From Cladocopium goreaui (Eukaryota > Sar > Dinophyceae > Suessiales > Symbiodiniaceae): 64,000 nucleotides of DNA. A program made the position numbers and the translations under genes. Below the pieces are notes generated by a model. It was given only the letters and a program-made list of their open reading frames with translations. It was not told where the DNA came from and ran no database searches. Of this stretch, positions 10,531 through 23,330 are shown piece by piece (position 1 is the first letter of the stretch; each line of letters starts with the position of its first letter). The DNA lies in contig CAMXCT020006569.1 of assembly GCA_947184155.2 (NCBI GenBank), forward strand, positions 1-64,000, read 5' to 3'.

Positions 10531-11587
10531 CATGTGGAAAACACCACCAATTCATAGAGATTTATGATGACCACTATGCTCATTGGATACCAGGGGACGA
10601 CCACAAAATGGAGTCCGCTGGTCTTCGCATGTATTCTATGATGGTGCCCAGTTTGGGTTGCATGGTTTTAGGATATTGGGCCTTGGGTCTTTTTTTTTTC
10701 GACTCGATCGTTTTTCGAAGAAAAACAAATTAGGCGAAAAAAGAGCCCGCTGGTTTCTCATCATTGTCTCTCCATGTTGCCAGACATATGGCTCAGATTT
10801 CATGGTGACAATTGAACAACGAGCCACGTTTGGGAATGTTAAGGTGATTTTATAATTAATATGTTATATAGTGATTTATACCTTCCCCACTGGAAATCCA
10901 CCAGAAGTGACTGGGGAATCTATAGGGAATATATATATATATATATTTAGTTATATTTATATTGTATATATATATATATATTTAGTTATATTTACATTGT
11001 ATTATATATATGTGTGTTTGTTTTTCACAAAACCATCATTTTGGATCCTAAGTGCATAATATGTGCTTGCTTTGGAAAATCGTAACCAGGTAGACGAATT
11101 GGTATACGGTGTCCCTTGGCATATAAATCTCAAGTGGGCGACCATGCATCTCAATGCCTTTGTGCTGGGCAGGATCCAAAATGAAGCAGAACAGCTCCGC
11201 ATGAAGAACTCCACGCTGGCGGGGTCCGGGTGGAGATCAGGCTTTAACCGTTAATGCAAACTAATCCAGCAATCTCTAGAACGATAGAACATCATTTCCT
11301 ACTGTTCTGTTCTATCTGTTGGGGGTTTGACGGGTTTAACATTTTTTTCTCAACTATTTGGTTTTTGGTTGATCTGCAATGAGAGGTCTTCATTCATATT
11401 ACGAACCCCCATAATATAAGGGCATTGTGAAAAAATGTGGAGCTGGGAGATCTGCTGCTTCAAACAGGAGCCTATATATATATATTTATATATAATTCTA
11501 TGATTATATAATATTATATACACATTTATATGATGTATGTATTTGTATCATGATAAGATGTATGTAAATGAATATGGATATAACTTA

Positions 11588-11620
<33 letters not shown>

Positions 11621-11925
11621 GTATACAGACATGATTTTTTTCAGGCTTTACGAATCAGAATAGGGGAAGCATATGTAGCCCCCCGTGCCTTGGTCGTTTC
11701 CCCTTCCGGATGGACTGTTCCTTTTGGCGATGCTTGATGGAAGGTAGAGCTGGGTAGCCATTGGGTCAGTGGGAATAGCCGAAACCCATAGGAAAGCCAT
11801 AGGAAAATGATGACTAACCAAGGAACATGGGGAATTTCCATGGGATTTACAGCTGATTTATGATAGCTAAGTGGCTTGAACTAGTGAGGTGAACTCTATG
11901 GGTTTATGGTAGATGTACCCTCTGG
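10531..11925. other. Non-coding stretch with AT runs
   Basis: No recognisable gene. AT microsatellites at about 10930-11010 and 11470-11625. Short open frames here do not resemble proteins I know. Confidence 0.5.
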
Positions 11926-11927
11926 TA

Positions 11928-12018
11928 ATTTAACATAGCTATTGAACATGGCCCATTTATAGGTGATTTACCTACTATAGATGGTGATTTTCCATAGCTA
12001 TGTTAAATTGCCAGAGGG
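11928..12018. mobile_element. MITE family M4, best copy
   Basis: A 91-bp element flanked by TA on both sides. The left end CCCTCTGGTAATTTAACATA and right end TATGTTAAATTGCCAGAGGG form a TIR of about 22 bp with one mismatch. The TA duplication suggests mobilisation by a Tc1/mariner-type transposase; that is inference. Confidence 0.8.
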
Positions 12019-13706
12019 TAACGAACTAGTGACTGGTGTTTATAAACCAATCAACATCAATGGGGGTGCCCGAGGGGCATCACCTTTGTAGCGGATTCTC
12101 ATGACCGCCCATGAGGGGAATCCCGTTCTTAACCAGTCAATGAAGGGACACAGTATTGAACAATCCTCAAATGAACATAAACCACACAGGTGAGGTCATT
12201 GATGGGGAAGAGTATTCATAGCTGGAGAAACGATGGCTTGAAGAGGACTAAGAAGTCAGATCTTGCCAGTAGAGTGACACCAAGATATTTGTGGCCACCT
12301 GGTTCTTTCATAATATGGTAGACATGTTGTCAATAATCGTTCAAGTGGGGATGGGCTTGATCAATCATGTATTGTGAACTTGGGATGGTCTTGGGTTTTA
12401 TCATTGCATATCATATATATATATATGCATACCCAATTAGATATACATCACATACACACATATGTATACATATATATATTATATTATATATATATATATA
12501 TATATTATATAGTATATATATATTATATTATAAATATACTATATATATTATATATATACTATATATTATATATATTATATATATATGGACACATGTAATT
12601 ACATTATTCATTATTGTCTACCGACAACATGTTTTCAAAAGAATCTCCCAACAATGAGACAAACGGAGATTGTGGACCAAGCACTGGCCAACTGAAGTTA
12701 AAGGGCTGCCGTTGTCAGGTGAGAAGATTGTGACGTCCCCACTCCAGCGTCGCTGGAAATAATGGTGAATGCAAGGGTAATCCTCCCAATATTGTCAAAC
12801 TGTCCTGGTTGGGGTATTGTAATTTGGGACTATGCATGGAGGGATATAACTGGAATATGTGGGTGAATGATGTCTCAGGGAAGATAAACGTGCGTCTAAG
12901 GTTGTGCATCAAAAAATACTGATGAATGATGACATACTGAAAGTGACCAGCTTTTGTTTTACAAATGTCAAACATGATTCCGCGATACTTTTCTGGATCT
13001 GGTCAACAAATCTGACCTACTGCGCGGTAAATTTGGGTGATTGGTTTTTTGTTAAAATCAAAGTTTCAGATTGAATGGACCAACAGATTCAGATGATTTA
13101 GATGATGATATCGCCACGTGCTATGAGGTGGTGCCTCGGGCCGGGCCAGCTGGTTTCTGACGAATATAACTAGCTAGGCTTTAAGGTAGATACATCCATA
13201 CTTAATGAGGTTCTAAAACCAACACACATAATTGATGGGTACCGTCTTGGAAGAACTTGATGATTGAAACTCGCCAAACAAATAGTCGGCTTTTCTACTG
13301 TAGTATGTGATTTCTAGGGCATTCCAGGTTTGGGCCCCCTTGGCAGCACTTGTTCAACATGCGGGTCAAAGGGAGCCAATTATGTCTGAAATTTGTGAGA
13401 TATCCTCAAAAATGGCCACGTCAAAGAGGAAAACATGCTAAACCACGGAAATCTTGGGGGTAGTTTTTTTCAGGCAAACCCATGCATCTAGGAAGGATGG
13501 AACTCTATTGATTTCGTAATAACTTACATATTTCCTATGTTTCACTGCTAGACCGATTAGCCAGTTGCAACGTAGTTCCGCCCAGTATAAATATATGCCA
13601 ACTCTGCTAAATTCCTTGGTAAACCACACATCCAGTCATAGGAAGAGGGAGAGGACCCAGCCGTAGGGCGTTCAGGGTGGTAATGCAGTGCACCTCTTCC
13701 ATTCTT
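12019..13706. other. Non-coding stretch
   Basis: No gene seen. It contains an AT microsatellite at about 12412-12590 and otherwise ordinary AT-rich sequence. Confidence 0.5.
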
Positions 13707-13826
13707 ACCTTCCGGAAATTTAACATAAGTATGGGACATGGCCCATGTATAATGTATAAAGGTGTTACCTATATTTACCTATTAAAAATGGTGGTTTTCC
13801 ATCCCTATCTTCAATACCCAGAGGCA
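13707..13826. mobile_element. MITE family M4, third copy
   Basis: The left end TACCTTCCGGAAATTTAACA and right end ending CCCAGAGG match the family with substitutions. Interior GGACATGGCCCAT matches the 11928 copy. Confidence 0.5.
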
Positions 13827-16102
13827 TTTCTCGACCACGGAGAACTTTGTGGCATTGCTTTGCAGTTTCAGCACCTTTCAATCCAGGAAACGATATGGTG
13901 CAACATGGCGGGAATGCTACCAACCCGGACATTCGACAAGAAAAACATGTTTTGACCCATTGAGCATATGGTGTAGAAAAACGTGCAGCAAAGATATGTG
14001 CAAATATCATCAAATGCTCGTGCGAAGAGCAAAGCTCAAAATGGATCAAAAGGGTCTAATTGTTGGATTGTTTTTTTCGGGATGTGTTACAAGAAACCAT
14101 GGTTTCCCCCAGAAAACACTCAGAGATTCTATGTTTTTTTGGCCAGGCAGCCCACTTTGTGTTTTGGGTTTGCTGGATATATCTACAGCTACAGAGGATA
14201 AAAAAACAGCAACTTGAAATTGTGCGGCATCAATCGGTGCTGGTTGGTGGCATTTGACCTAGCCATGGAACATGTTCCAGTCCTAGATGTTTTATCTTGG
14301 ATTTACCTTTCTTAAGCTTACTGGTGCTCAGGGGACGGGGGAATCAGATGATTGTTAACAGTTACTGTACTATGAATCAAATTTCCCCATTCCGTACCAA
14401 GCACCAGAAAGTAATATGTCCATGTTCCTAACCCCATGATTTTTGATAAATCATGAAGATGTTCCAGATCCCAGAGTCGTTATTGCCCTTTACCAGTTAG
14501 AACTGCAATGACAATCTCATTTTTGGAATTTATAACCATAAAAATAACTGGTTTCTTGGGCTCTTTGGTTCTAATTTCAATGAGGGACGCCAGAATGGCG
14601 AGCACTTTGCCATTCTCAGTTGTCTTCTTCTAAGATTCAATTTTCCCATTCATATTTTTGAGATGTATTTATGGAAGCCGAAGCCAAGGCTTCGCCGCGA
14701 CACGTTTTTTTTTCACTCAACCTAGTTCTGGCTTCCAAGGAGTTGTTCATTATACTTTACAAACACGAAAGCATCACCTCAGTGCGGTTGCACCTTTTTC
14801 AGGGTCGCACTTTGAGGCATCAAAAGGATGAAACAGCGCTACGATCACCTCTGCCACCAACCCCAATTATGGCCGTCTGAAAATGGGGCACTTCGGGTGC
14901 CCCTTTTGGTGTTCAGTATTGGTCACAACCATGGCAATCGCGTCCATGAGTTGGGATATGGGGCCACTATAAAGGGGCTCGTTGTCAAAATATAAGTGGA
15001 ATTGCACATTCGGAAACTTTCAAGCATCGAGTTTGGGGGCAACATCGCCGCCTATCTCCCGTTCACATCTGCGTCGCCATCGCTGACTCCATTGTCTCGC
15101 TGCTTCCCACATCATCGTTCGTGATACCTCTGCAGTATAAGAAGCCATTCTTGCGCGTCGCATTTTCCAGTATTGCGGTTGGCTTGTTGCTGACTTCAAC
15201 ATGTACTGTTTTGCTTGTGTTTTTTTGCTCCAATCTCTGCACATCAAAAAAGTATTCCATTGTTTCCGTTTAGTTTTGGATGCTTATTGGATCTTCTTGG
15301 TGAACGTGCGCTTGGAGATGTATTTCTCAATAGTATGCTAAAGGTAAGTAAGTGTCATTCTTTTAGCGGCGTTGTGTTTTACTTGCGCAATTTCTGTGCT
15401 TGTTGCCCATTCTTGTGGGTTAATGTTTCGTGCTTCGGCTGGTCAACGCCGTTAGGTGGCAGATACCGATTTGTGTGGCTTTGTTGGGTCGGTTTAACTT
15501 AGTAACATGTGCATGTTGCTCTTTTGAGAATATAACGGCCACAAAAGATCCAGCGGCTGGTCTTGTTTGAATAGAACAGGCATATGGGGGGACCCCCTTT
15601 GTGTGACTCTAACTATATATAACTGAAATCAATTATTCATTAGTAACATCAACATGTATTGATGTTAAACCCAAATTTCTGCTGGTTATATCTGCGAAAT
15701 TCTGCGAATATTCCCATCAGATGTTGTTTCCTTCGAATTCCACCGCGGTGGTGCCCCCAAGGTTTTGAGTTGGTTTATCGCCTCCATTATGTAAGCATGA
15801 ATATATCTAGCATAGACCGTAACCAACCTACTTATAAACTTAGCAAACATGAATCGCCCCTGCATCCTCGATTTTGTTCGTAAAGTCACGGGTTTTGATA
15901 GTTAAAGACCTACTTGGAGGATCATCCAAGGGATCGTAATAACTGGCTAGTAAGTGGTGTTAGTTGACCCATTTATCGATGGTGAAAACATGAAGACATT
16001 GTCTGCCAGAAGTCAGGAGGTTTTTCGATCGCTGCAGCCGTAAGACAGGAGTGAAATTCCCCGAGGAAGCGAGGGGTTGGCTTACCTTGCATAGGTCGGT
16101 CT
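13827..16102. other. Non-coding stretch
   Basis: No gene recognised. A GC-richer patch at 15020-15260 is open for about 75 codons on the minus strand, but there is no family match and no splice context I can support. A left-end M2-like fragment lies near 15745 (GGTGGTGCCCCCAAGG). Confidence 0.4.
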
Positions 16103-16480
16103 GGACTATCTGAAGAGCAAAAAGCAGTGGTCATTGCACGAGCTAGCGGTGACCTGTCTCGATCTTCTATCAGTGCTGCACTTCGATCCTGCTACCCTGA
16201 CTTCGTGGCCAAGAAGAAAGCCATTGCCCTGGTGGAAGAGACCCTCCCAGTGGAGGACGCTGCAGGTGAGGATGAACTGACTGCTGAGTTCCAGGATGTC
16301 CAGGAACTCCTGGATGATCATCATGTGGTCGGTGTCTCCATGGGGAGGACTTTCCCGAAACCGATGTGGCTGAAGTGTTGGCATCGTCGTGGAAGGAAAA
16401 GCGGGCAGAATTGAGTAAGTTGAACAAGACCAGGCAGTTTGGAAAGGTCAAAGAGCTCCGTCGCTCATTCATCAAAATCC
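16103..16480 (+). pseudogene. Decayed gag fragment of a dinoflagellate copia-type element
   Basis: The frame from 16103 reads GLSEEQKAVVIARASGDLS, then an acidic part ending FQDVQELLDDH. Near 16345 the reading moves to the next frame and continues DVAEVLASSWKEKRAEL, then LNKTRQFGKVKELRRSF. This order (short helical N-terminal part, FQDVQ/E block, WKE-RAEL-KL...RQF...RRSF) matches, from memory, gag-like proteins repeated many times in dinoflagellate genomes. There the block normally precedes a CCHC zinc knuckle. The knuckle is absent here and the frame then closes, so the copy is truncated and frameshifted. It is the only coding trace I can name between 7.6 and 35 kb. An alternative is one exon of a host gene derived from such an element. 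Confidence 0.55.
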
Positions 16481-17734
16481 ACCATTTCTTGATTAGATCG
16501 CCATGTCAGATGGTCAAATAATCTTGACTGGTGTACCGCCTTTTTTTTCCATCGCCTGCCTCTGCAGGCCACGTTTCTTGCCTCGGCCGAACGCTCGGCC
16601 ATGCAGCTACGGAGCGCCCTGACGGAGGCACGGCACGCGATGTGGGGTGACCTGGTGTTGGGCCAACCAAACTGGTTAAAACAATGGTAGATCATCCCAA
16701 AAATCACCCTAAATGGTTGGTATATGTACCATCAAAATATGAGCGGTTTATGTTTTACGGACATAATATTACAGTTAAAGCCCTTTCCCAGTTTTAAATC
16801 GTCATCAATGGGGTTATCAGTCCATAAATGGGGTGACTTACCGACTTAGAATTGGTAAAGGGCCATACCGATACCTGTAACTAGTTGTTTGCCATCATTT
16901 CCCATAGGTGGATTAGATTAGATTAATTACATATATACTTTAGAGATAGATATTTAATTGTGTGTACATTATATATATATATATTTACAGATATAGACAT
17001 ATATCTATATACTGTGTATATATATATATATCCATTTACCTACTTACTTATTTAGTTATTTATTTATGTATATGTTTTTTTCTTGAAACAGGATACCCCC
17101 AAATCCGTTGATGTATCCTCATTATCCCTATTAAAAGGCTATAGCTGGGGGAACACTCTTTTTTCAGACAGATCCAGATGTATCTATGTGTGCTACAATA
17201 TTGAGGGGACATCATGAAATATATTACCAATTTCATAGGGTTTGGGTGCTAATTAAAATACAGAGCGACACCCCGCAGATGGCGATTTAGATTTGGAAAA
17301 TGATGATAAACCAACCACTGGAATTCATGGTGCCGTATGTTCATAAAAACATTCTTATACATATACTACTTCACCCATGGGTAGAATACATGGGTTTGTC
17401 TCAAAACGTTTGGAAAACCAAGTTCGGAATCCAATCGTTCAGATGACTTTAGTTCCAATGCGGTGCCCCACTTTGTGAGCAAAGTTGGTTTTGAGCTTGA
17501 ATTTCGTTTTTGTGTGGTAGATATATCCGTGTTTTTGCGGGATTGCGCAGGAAAAAACATAACTGGGGGTCACCACTTTAATAGGAAAACATTCATTTTA
17601 CCAGTGAAAAAATGCCAGACCTGGTGGCTCTCAGCGCCGGACCGCTCTCGGTGGTCACTACTGCCCACTGAGATCTGGCGCGGGCGGTTGACGTCTGGCA
17701 ATGCCCATGTCAGAGGGATAGTCAGAATAGATTC
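16481..17734. other. Non-coding stretch
   Basis: No gene seen. AT microsatellite at about 16966-17035. A short GGATACCCCC element fragment at 17087-17160 resembles 8673-8757. Confidence 0.4.
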
Positions 17735-18040
17735 GAGGTAGAATGCCAGAATATATTGTCAGATAAAATTATAGATTGCCAGAATAGAATTTCCGAAAGA
17801 ATGCCAGATAGAATGCCAGAAAAGATGACAGAACAAATGCCAGAAAAGATGCCGGAAAGAATGTCACAACAGATGCCAGAATGAATGTCCGAATAGACGT
17901 CAAATACAATATCAGAAAGAATGCCAGGCAGAATGCCAGAGAAAATGCCACAATAGAATATCAGAATAGAAAGTCAGATGCAATGCCAGAAAAGAATGTT
18001 AGAAAAAACAAATATCACATATACTTCCAGATGAGATGTT
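17735..18040. repeat. Short AGAATGCCAGA-type degenerate array, copy 2
   Basis: About 300 bp of GAATGCCAGA/AAGATGCCAGA units, then ATACTTCCAGATGAGATG. Shares unit and tail with 165-275, so array and tail move as one dispersed repeat. Confidence 0.7.
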
Positions 18041-19687
18041 TGAAACTATGACATTATTTTGTCACGGTGGGGGTCACTCGAAGTAGAGTATTTTTGTTGC
18101 TGCATGTCATTCCTACTGGTTAGGTGTTTGTCACATGTGCATTCTAGCACTATCCGTGTTTGCTGGTGATTTTGGTATGTTGTTGCATCTGTTTGTCATT
18201 GCGATGTTGGCTTCCAGATGTGTACCGCGAACTGTCCACATTTGTTCGTCAAACATGTGCAAAAACACAATCAATGTGTTTACTTTCAAATCAAATTTTC
18301 CAAATGGGATGAACTATGTATCAACCTATACTTTAAGATTACTAGATTAATTTGTATTAGGATGAACATTGCCAATGCATTTTTTCAATTTTAATGTATA
18401 ATGATATATGATGATATTCTCCACTTTAATTCAGAAAGAATCGTTAGTCTAACAAAAAAAATATGCAAAATCTGTGCCATTCCTCAGCGGCCTACCCTGC
18501 AGGCTGGAATCAACATATCGGACTCACCCACCTCGCAGGTCCCGGGGTGAGGACATCAAAGTTCCAGGGAACGAAAGGAACATTTGAGCCATTATAAATA
18601 CCCTCGCTGACTGGTGATTTTGGGGGATTTCGCCATTGTTGATTGGTTATTCAATGCCGTTTCACTATGAAATCTGGGTTTTAACGTTGCCCAAAAATAT
18701 GGGACTACGATATGATATAACTGAAAATGATGGTTGGATTGGTTGTTACATAGGGGGTGAAATGCATTGGGGATTATGATTGCTGGGTACTCGGCCGAAA
18801 AGCACGAATCTGATCAAGGAACTTAAAGAACATGTCGGTGTGGCTGAAACCTTGCTGGACCTTTCTACAGTTCCACATCAACGTCTACCACCTGCAGTGT
18901 GTGTGGCTTCGAAATGACGAATGAGATGGCTCCAGGTTTGGGAGCTGTTGCCAGGCTGCAGACCTTTGGCGCTGCAAGGGTGACATATCAGTGGTTTCTT
19001 GATGACCAACGGAAGACCTGATGACAAGAAGGCATAAAAACAAAAAGTACCCCTGTTCTGTGCAGAAAGCCACATTATTCACCATGATTGTTGGTTATAT
19101 TGCCACGATATTCCCATAGTATCTTCTGACTCGGCTGGTGGCTGACTCGTAGTTGCGCCAGAGCTTAGGAAGGAGAAGTGGCGGTAAGAAGACACGTCCT
19201 TGGATTTCCAATCCGGTTGGCACTGACAATCCTGGTTATCTCAGGCCCTATCATTCTTGAATTTTGCATGTAATCCCCATTTTAATGATGGCCGCTTTCC
19301 AATTCATGTTGATCATGAATTCTCCACAGCATGTATTGCGGCCTCTAAGCCACATCAGAATTTTGAAACTGGGCCGCGGTTCCCAAGAGTTTACCTGGAA
19401 GACCGGGGCAACCGGGACTGTCATAGCTTGCTTATGGCATGGGTCAAGAGAGGTGCTCCACAAAAATATTGCATGGCTCCACCCCTAAGATAAATATCTT
19501 TCAGGTGGGTTGAAACCACCAACCAAGAAAAGGGTAATTCCAATTCCAACAGATTGTCATCTCCTTCCCTTTAAACATTTTCGGTGCGACCGTGCTCCGC
19601 GCCGGAATTGCGGAAGGGCTGCGTATTTTTGAAATGCCATGTTGGTTGACTTTCAGTATGTAGATGTATTTGGTAATGTGACCCATG
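18041..19687. other. Non-coding stretch
   Basis: No recognisable gene. 18790-19080 is GC-richer and open for about 65 codons on the minus strand without a family match. 19505-19528 is an isolated right end of family M1 (GAAACCACCAACCA). Confidence 0.4.
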
Positions 19688-19755
19688 ATCATCATCATCA
19701 TCAACAACATCGTCATCACCATCATTGTCATCATCATCAACATCATTGTCATCAT
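19688..19755. repeat. ATC microsatellite
   Basis: Degenerate ATCATC/ATCACC run. Confidence 0.85.
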
Positions 19756-19758
19756 TCC

Positions 19759-20070
19759 TTGTGAAGATAAGTTGATGTTATTTTAAGATTCAGCATATTT
19801 GCCACAGGAGGTGTAGGAATTTCTGATTCCCTTATGAAGGTATGTTGGTGCTATTATCAGATTCAGCATATTTGTCAAAGGCGGCGGTGGATTTTTTTCA
19901 TCCCTTTTGACGATAAGTTGATGTGATCACAATTCAACAGATTTGCCAGAGGGGGTGGTTGATTTTTGATCCCTTATGAAGACAAGTTGATGCGATTTCA
20001 CCATTCAACACATTTGCCATAGGGGGTGGCGGATGTATGATCCCTGTTGAATATGAGACATATACGTTGA
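19759..20070. repeat. 72-bp tandem repeat
   Basis: About 4.5 units of the form AAGTTGATGT...ATTCAACA-CATTTGCCA-GGGGGTGG-GGATTT-TGATCCCTTATGAA. Units differ by 15-25 per cent. Confidence 0.7.
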
Positions 20071-20102
20071 TGGTATTGCCCCATTCCACATGAGTTGTCA
20101 CT

Positions 20103-20140
20103 GATGATGATGATGATGATGCTGATGATGATGATGTTTG
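20103..20140. repeat. GATGAT microsatellite
   Basis: (GAT)n interrupted once by GCT. Confidence 0.85.
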
Positions 20141-20879
20141 TAATTGTGGAACAACGTTCGGGTTGGACGGAACAGCTTTAAACAAAACAAATTTGCAGTA
20201 ACCGGCATTTTTGGACAACACAACACATACGCACACATACTATACAGTGTGATCAAGGACGTACACAACATAAACGGCGATGCAACAGCATGTCGGGATG
20301 TAGTTTGATGGGATATGATATAATGGGACTAACATAGAACATATACAATTTAGTACCTATAACCTAACATTCCCATCCGCAAAACGGTAGATGCATTTTA
20401 ATACCGCCAATGGTTGGGGCCCCAAAATGCATAGATCAATATCTCCACTACATTCCACCACATTTGGGAAATTTTCTTCAAGGAGGAAAATTGAATTTAT
20501 ACAATTCAGGGTGTCTGTCAAAATTTGCCAAAATTGGATTTCCATCACAAAAACTGGATTCTCATTGTTCCACTGGTATACGGTATTTGGTTTTGAAAAA
20601 CTGGGACCTTCTCTGGTACACAATAATTCCACTAACAAGATCGGGTTTTTACCAGCAAAGGCGAGAATTGAAACTGAATTTTTATAAGCAAAGACTCAGT
20701 TCAGAACCTATATGCAATCTAACACGCCTATAGTGGCCGATCTCATGACCCTTTGACCCTTTGATTCACCAAATTCTGTCAGGGGGTGCGCAGGGGCGAG
20801 TCCCGCGATCTCAAGGAGGAGAATCGATGTCAGGGAGATTTCGCCGGCTCGATGTCGTGAGCCCCGAAACAATAAGGAT
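20141..20879. other. Non-coding stretch
   Basis: No recognisable gene. An open frame near 20391-20733 is not similar to any protein I know. Confidence 0.4.
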
Positions 20880-20987
20880 CTGGTTGGTGCTTTGGACTAT
20901 GATTTTTTTCCATATATATGGGAATGTCATACAGTAATCCCAACTGACTTTCATATTTTTCAGAGGGGTAGGTCAACCACCAACCAG
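20880..20987. mobile_element. MITE family M1, copy 2
   Basis: Begins CTGGTTGGTGCTTTGG and ends GTCAACCACCAACCAG. It is flanked by GGAT on both sides (20876-20879 and 20988-20991). Carries the core CCAACTGACTTTCATATTTT-TCAG and the GAGGGGTAGGTC variant also seen in copy 5. Confidence 0.85.
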
Positions 20988-21888
20988 GGATTTATTGAAG
21001 TTGTATGAATCTCATTGATCAAGGATCACTGCTAAGGGCTTACTAAGCACTGATAAGGTTTGCTTAAGATCGGCGTAGTTACCCCAGAATCCAGTTTACA
21101 TAGTTTGTTGATCATTGTTCCATAAATGTTCACATTACATCACCTGAAACTGCATTGAACACACATGTTTGTGCGTTGGGTGAGTACGAATAAATGATAA
21201 AACCATATAGTTACTTGTAACGTCTATGCAGATCTACACATTCACACTGAATATTCATAAACACTCTTAAATATATCGTCCATTATTGTGTTCATTAAAC
21301 CGTTTTTTTTTTAGTTGCATGAAAAACCACATGGTTACTGACGGCTTGCACATGGTCCTGATCCACTAACAGTGGGTAGTGAAGGTTGATAGGAAACCGC
21401 TGCTAAAACGAGTGAAAACCTGGTTCACTGTTGGTTGAAGGGTGGCTATGTGCAAGATACAATGTATCCATTTGAAGAGAAATTCACCCACATACTTGAA
21501 AAATAAAATGTTGTGTTTCTTCAACGACAAGAAATTGGGAATTTCATCGACCTAAAACATGGTGATCTGGGGATATTTCTTTTTTTCAGATAATCCCATG
21601 GTATTTAAATGTATTTAATCGCCCTAACATATCTTATTCGAATATTTCTTATTTGATCAACAGCAAAAAACGGGGATTTTGACCGATCCCTGGTGAAGTC
21701 CAGAGCCCAATAAGTTTGGACTCGACGTCGTCTTCCCACGTGTTTCAAAATCCTGTAGAAAAGCCGTGAATATTTTACATCATATTCTGATTATACATAT
21801 ATATATATATATTTATTTATATATTTATGAAAATTTATTGAATGTTAAAATGTTTAAATTTACACCATAAATATGTGAATTTATGTCT

Positions 21889-21926
<38 letters not shown>

Positions 21927-22637
21927 TTTTGGATGAGTATGATTTTGATCATCATTACTTTCCTTTTTTTGTGGGTTCTGGTTCGAAATAAACTATAACT
22001 CAGCAGCTTAATATTGTTGATATTGTTTGGCCAAATATTAGTGCTTTCCTAAAATGGGGGTCCCCCTAAATCATGTTTCTTGGGTCGATTGCATGGCGAC
22101 TGACCCATTTTTGGCTGATCGCTACCCTCCGGTACCCAAAAAACATAGCAATTGGAAATCCCTGATGTTTTTGGATGATTTTCCCATTTAAGCCTCCATT
22201 GAGAGGGAACTTTTTTATGGCTATGCTAAATAACCAGATGGCAGTTGATTCCCAATTCTTGCAACTTAACTTATTCTTGTTTCCAGGAACTCAATGCTGT
22301 ATTGACCTATGGAATCTTCAAGTCTAGGCCCTAGGCCCATCAAAGCCCCCTACTTGGAGTATATAAGATTATATAAGCATGTCATCACCATGGGTATATC
22401 CCAGTTACATGTGGGAAATATGCTGCCTTCTTTCCAACTAGGATCTTCAGCTCCTGGAATGCACATCCAACTGTGAAGCTTCTCTATGAAGCATGGAGAA
22501 GTGGTCAAAATGACAACCCACAGGGCTGTGGTTCAAAATGATGTTCCGAATGATTTCTTGAAGACTTGTCAGATCCCAAATGATTTTGGGATAGTCAAAA
22601 AGAACTTGGATCCCCCCAAACAGATGATAATCAACAA
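20988..22637. other. Non-coding stretch
   Basis: No gene seen. AT microsatellite at 21795-21925. A right-end fragment of family M4 lies near 22215-22240. Confidence 0.45.
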
Positions 22638-22732
22638 CTGGTTGGTGGTTTGGAACATTTTCCATTTCATATCTAGGGTAATCCTTCCCATTGACTTTCA
22701 TATTTTTCAAGATGGTTAAAACCACCAACCAG
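22638..22732. mobile_element. MITE family M1, copy 3
   Basis: Begins CTGGTTGGTGGTTTGGAA and ends TTAAAACCACCAACCAG. Flanks are ACAA and ACAT, one mismatch from a 4-bp duplication. The core is CCATTGACTTTCATATTTTT-CAAG, with the AG of the other copies changed to AAG. Confidence 0.75.
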
Positions 22733-22984
22733 ACATTATTATTAATTATCCATCATTAACCATATAATAACCATGTATTAACCATTATGAACAGAAGCGT
22801 TACCGATGCTTTTCCTACGCTTTCCCTAAGAGATCTCCAAAATCACCAGATCTCTGGGGTCCATTGGCCAGGAGTTGGATTCCTGGGCAGCTCGTTTACG
22901 AGGCGAGGTTAGGAACCCAAGGTAGGCACCATGGAAGGTTAAGCTTATGGGATATATAAAAGGACATCCCATCAGGTAACGCAT

Positions 22985-23330
22985 ATTGTATAATACTATA
23001 TCATTATGTGTATATATATTTACATATTATATACATATATATATATATTTATGTCTATACATATATTTACATATATATATATATACATATACATATATAT
23101 ATATATATCTATATCTACATATAAATATACATATATATATACACATATTTAATCATACATATATACACATATTAGTACACATATTTAATTGTATGTATGT
23201 ATGTATGTATGTATGCATGCATGCATGCATGTATGTATGTATGTATGTATGTATGTATGTATGTATGTATGTATGTATGTAGTTATGTTATGTATTGTAA
23301 TGTAATGTAATGTAATGTAGTGTAATGTAT
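22985..23330. repeat. AT and ATGT microsatellites
   Basis: TATATA-type sequence to about 23190, then (ATGT)n with ATGC variants, then TGTAA units. Confidence 0.9.

Noticed and set aside
15020-15260. Minus-strand open frames in a GC-richer patch
   Set aside because: Two overlapping frames are open, with no family similarity and no supported splice sites or start.
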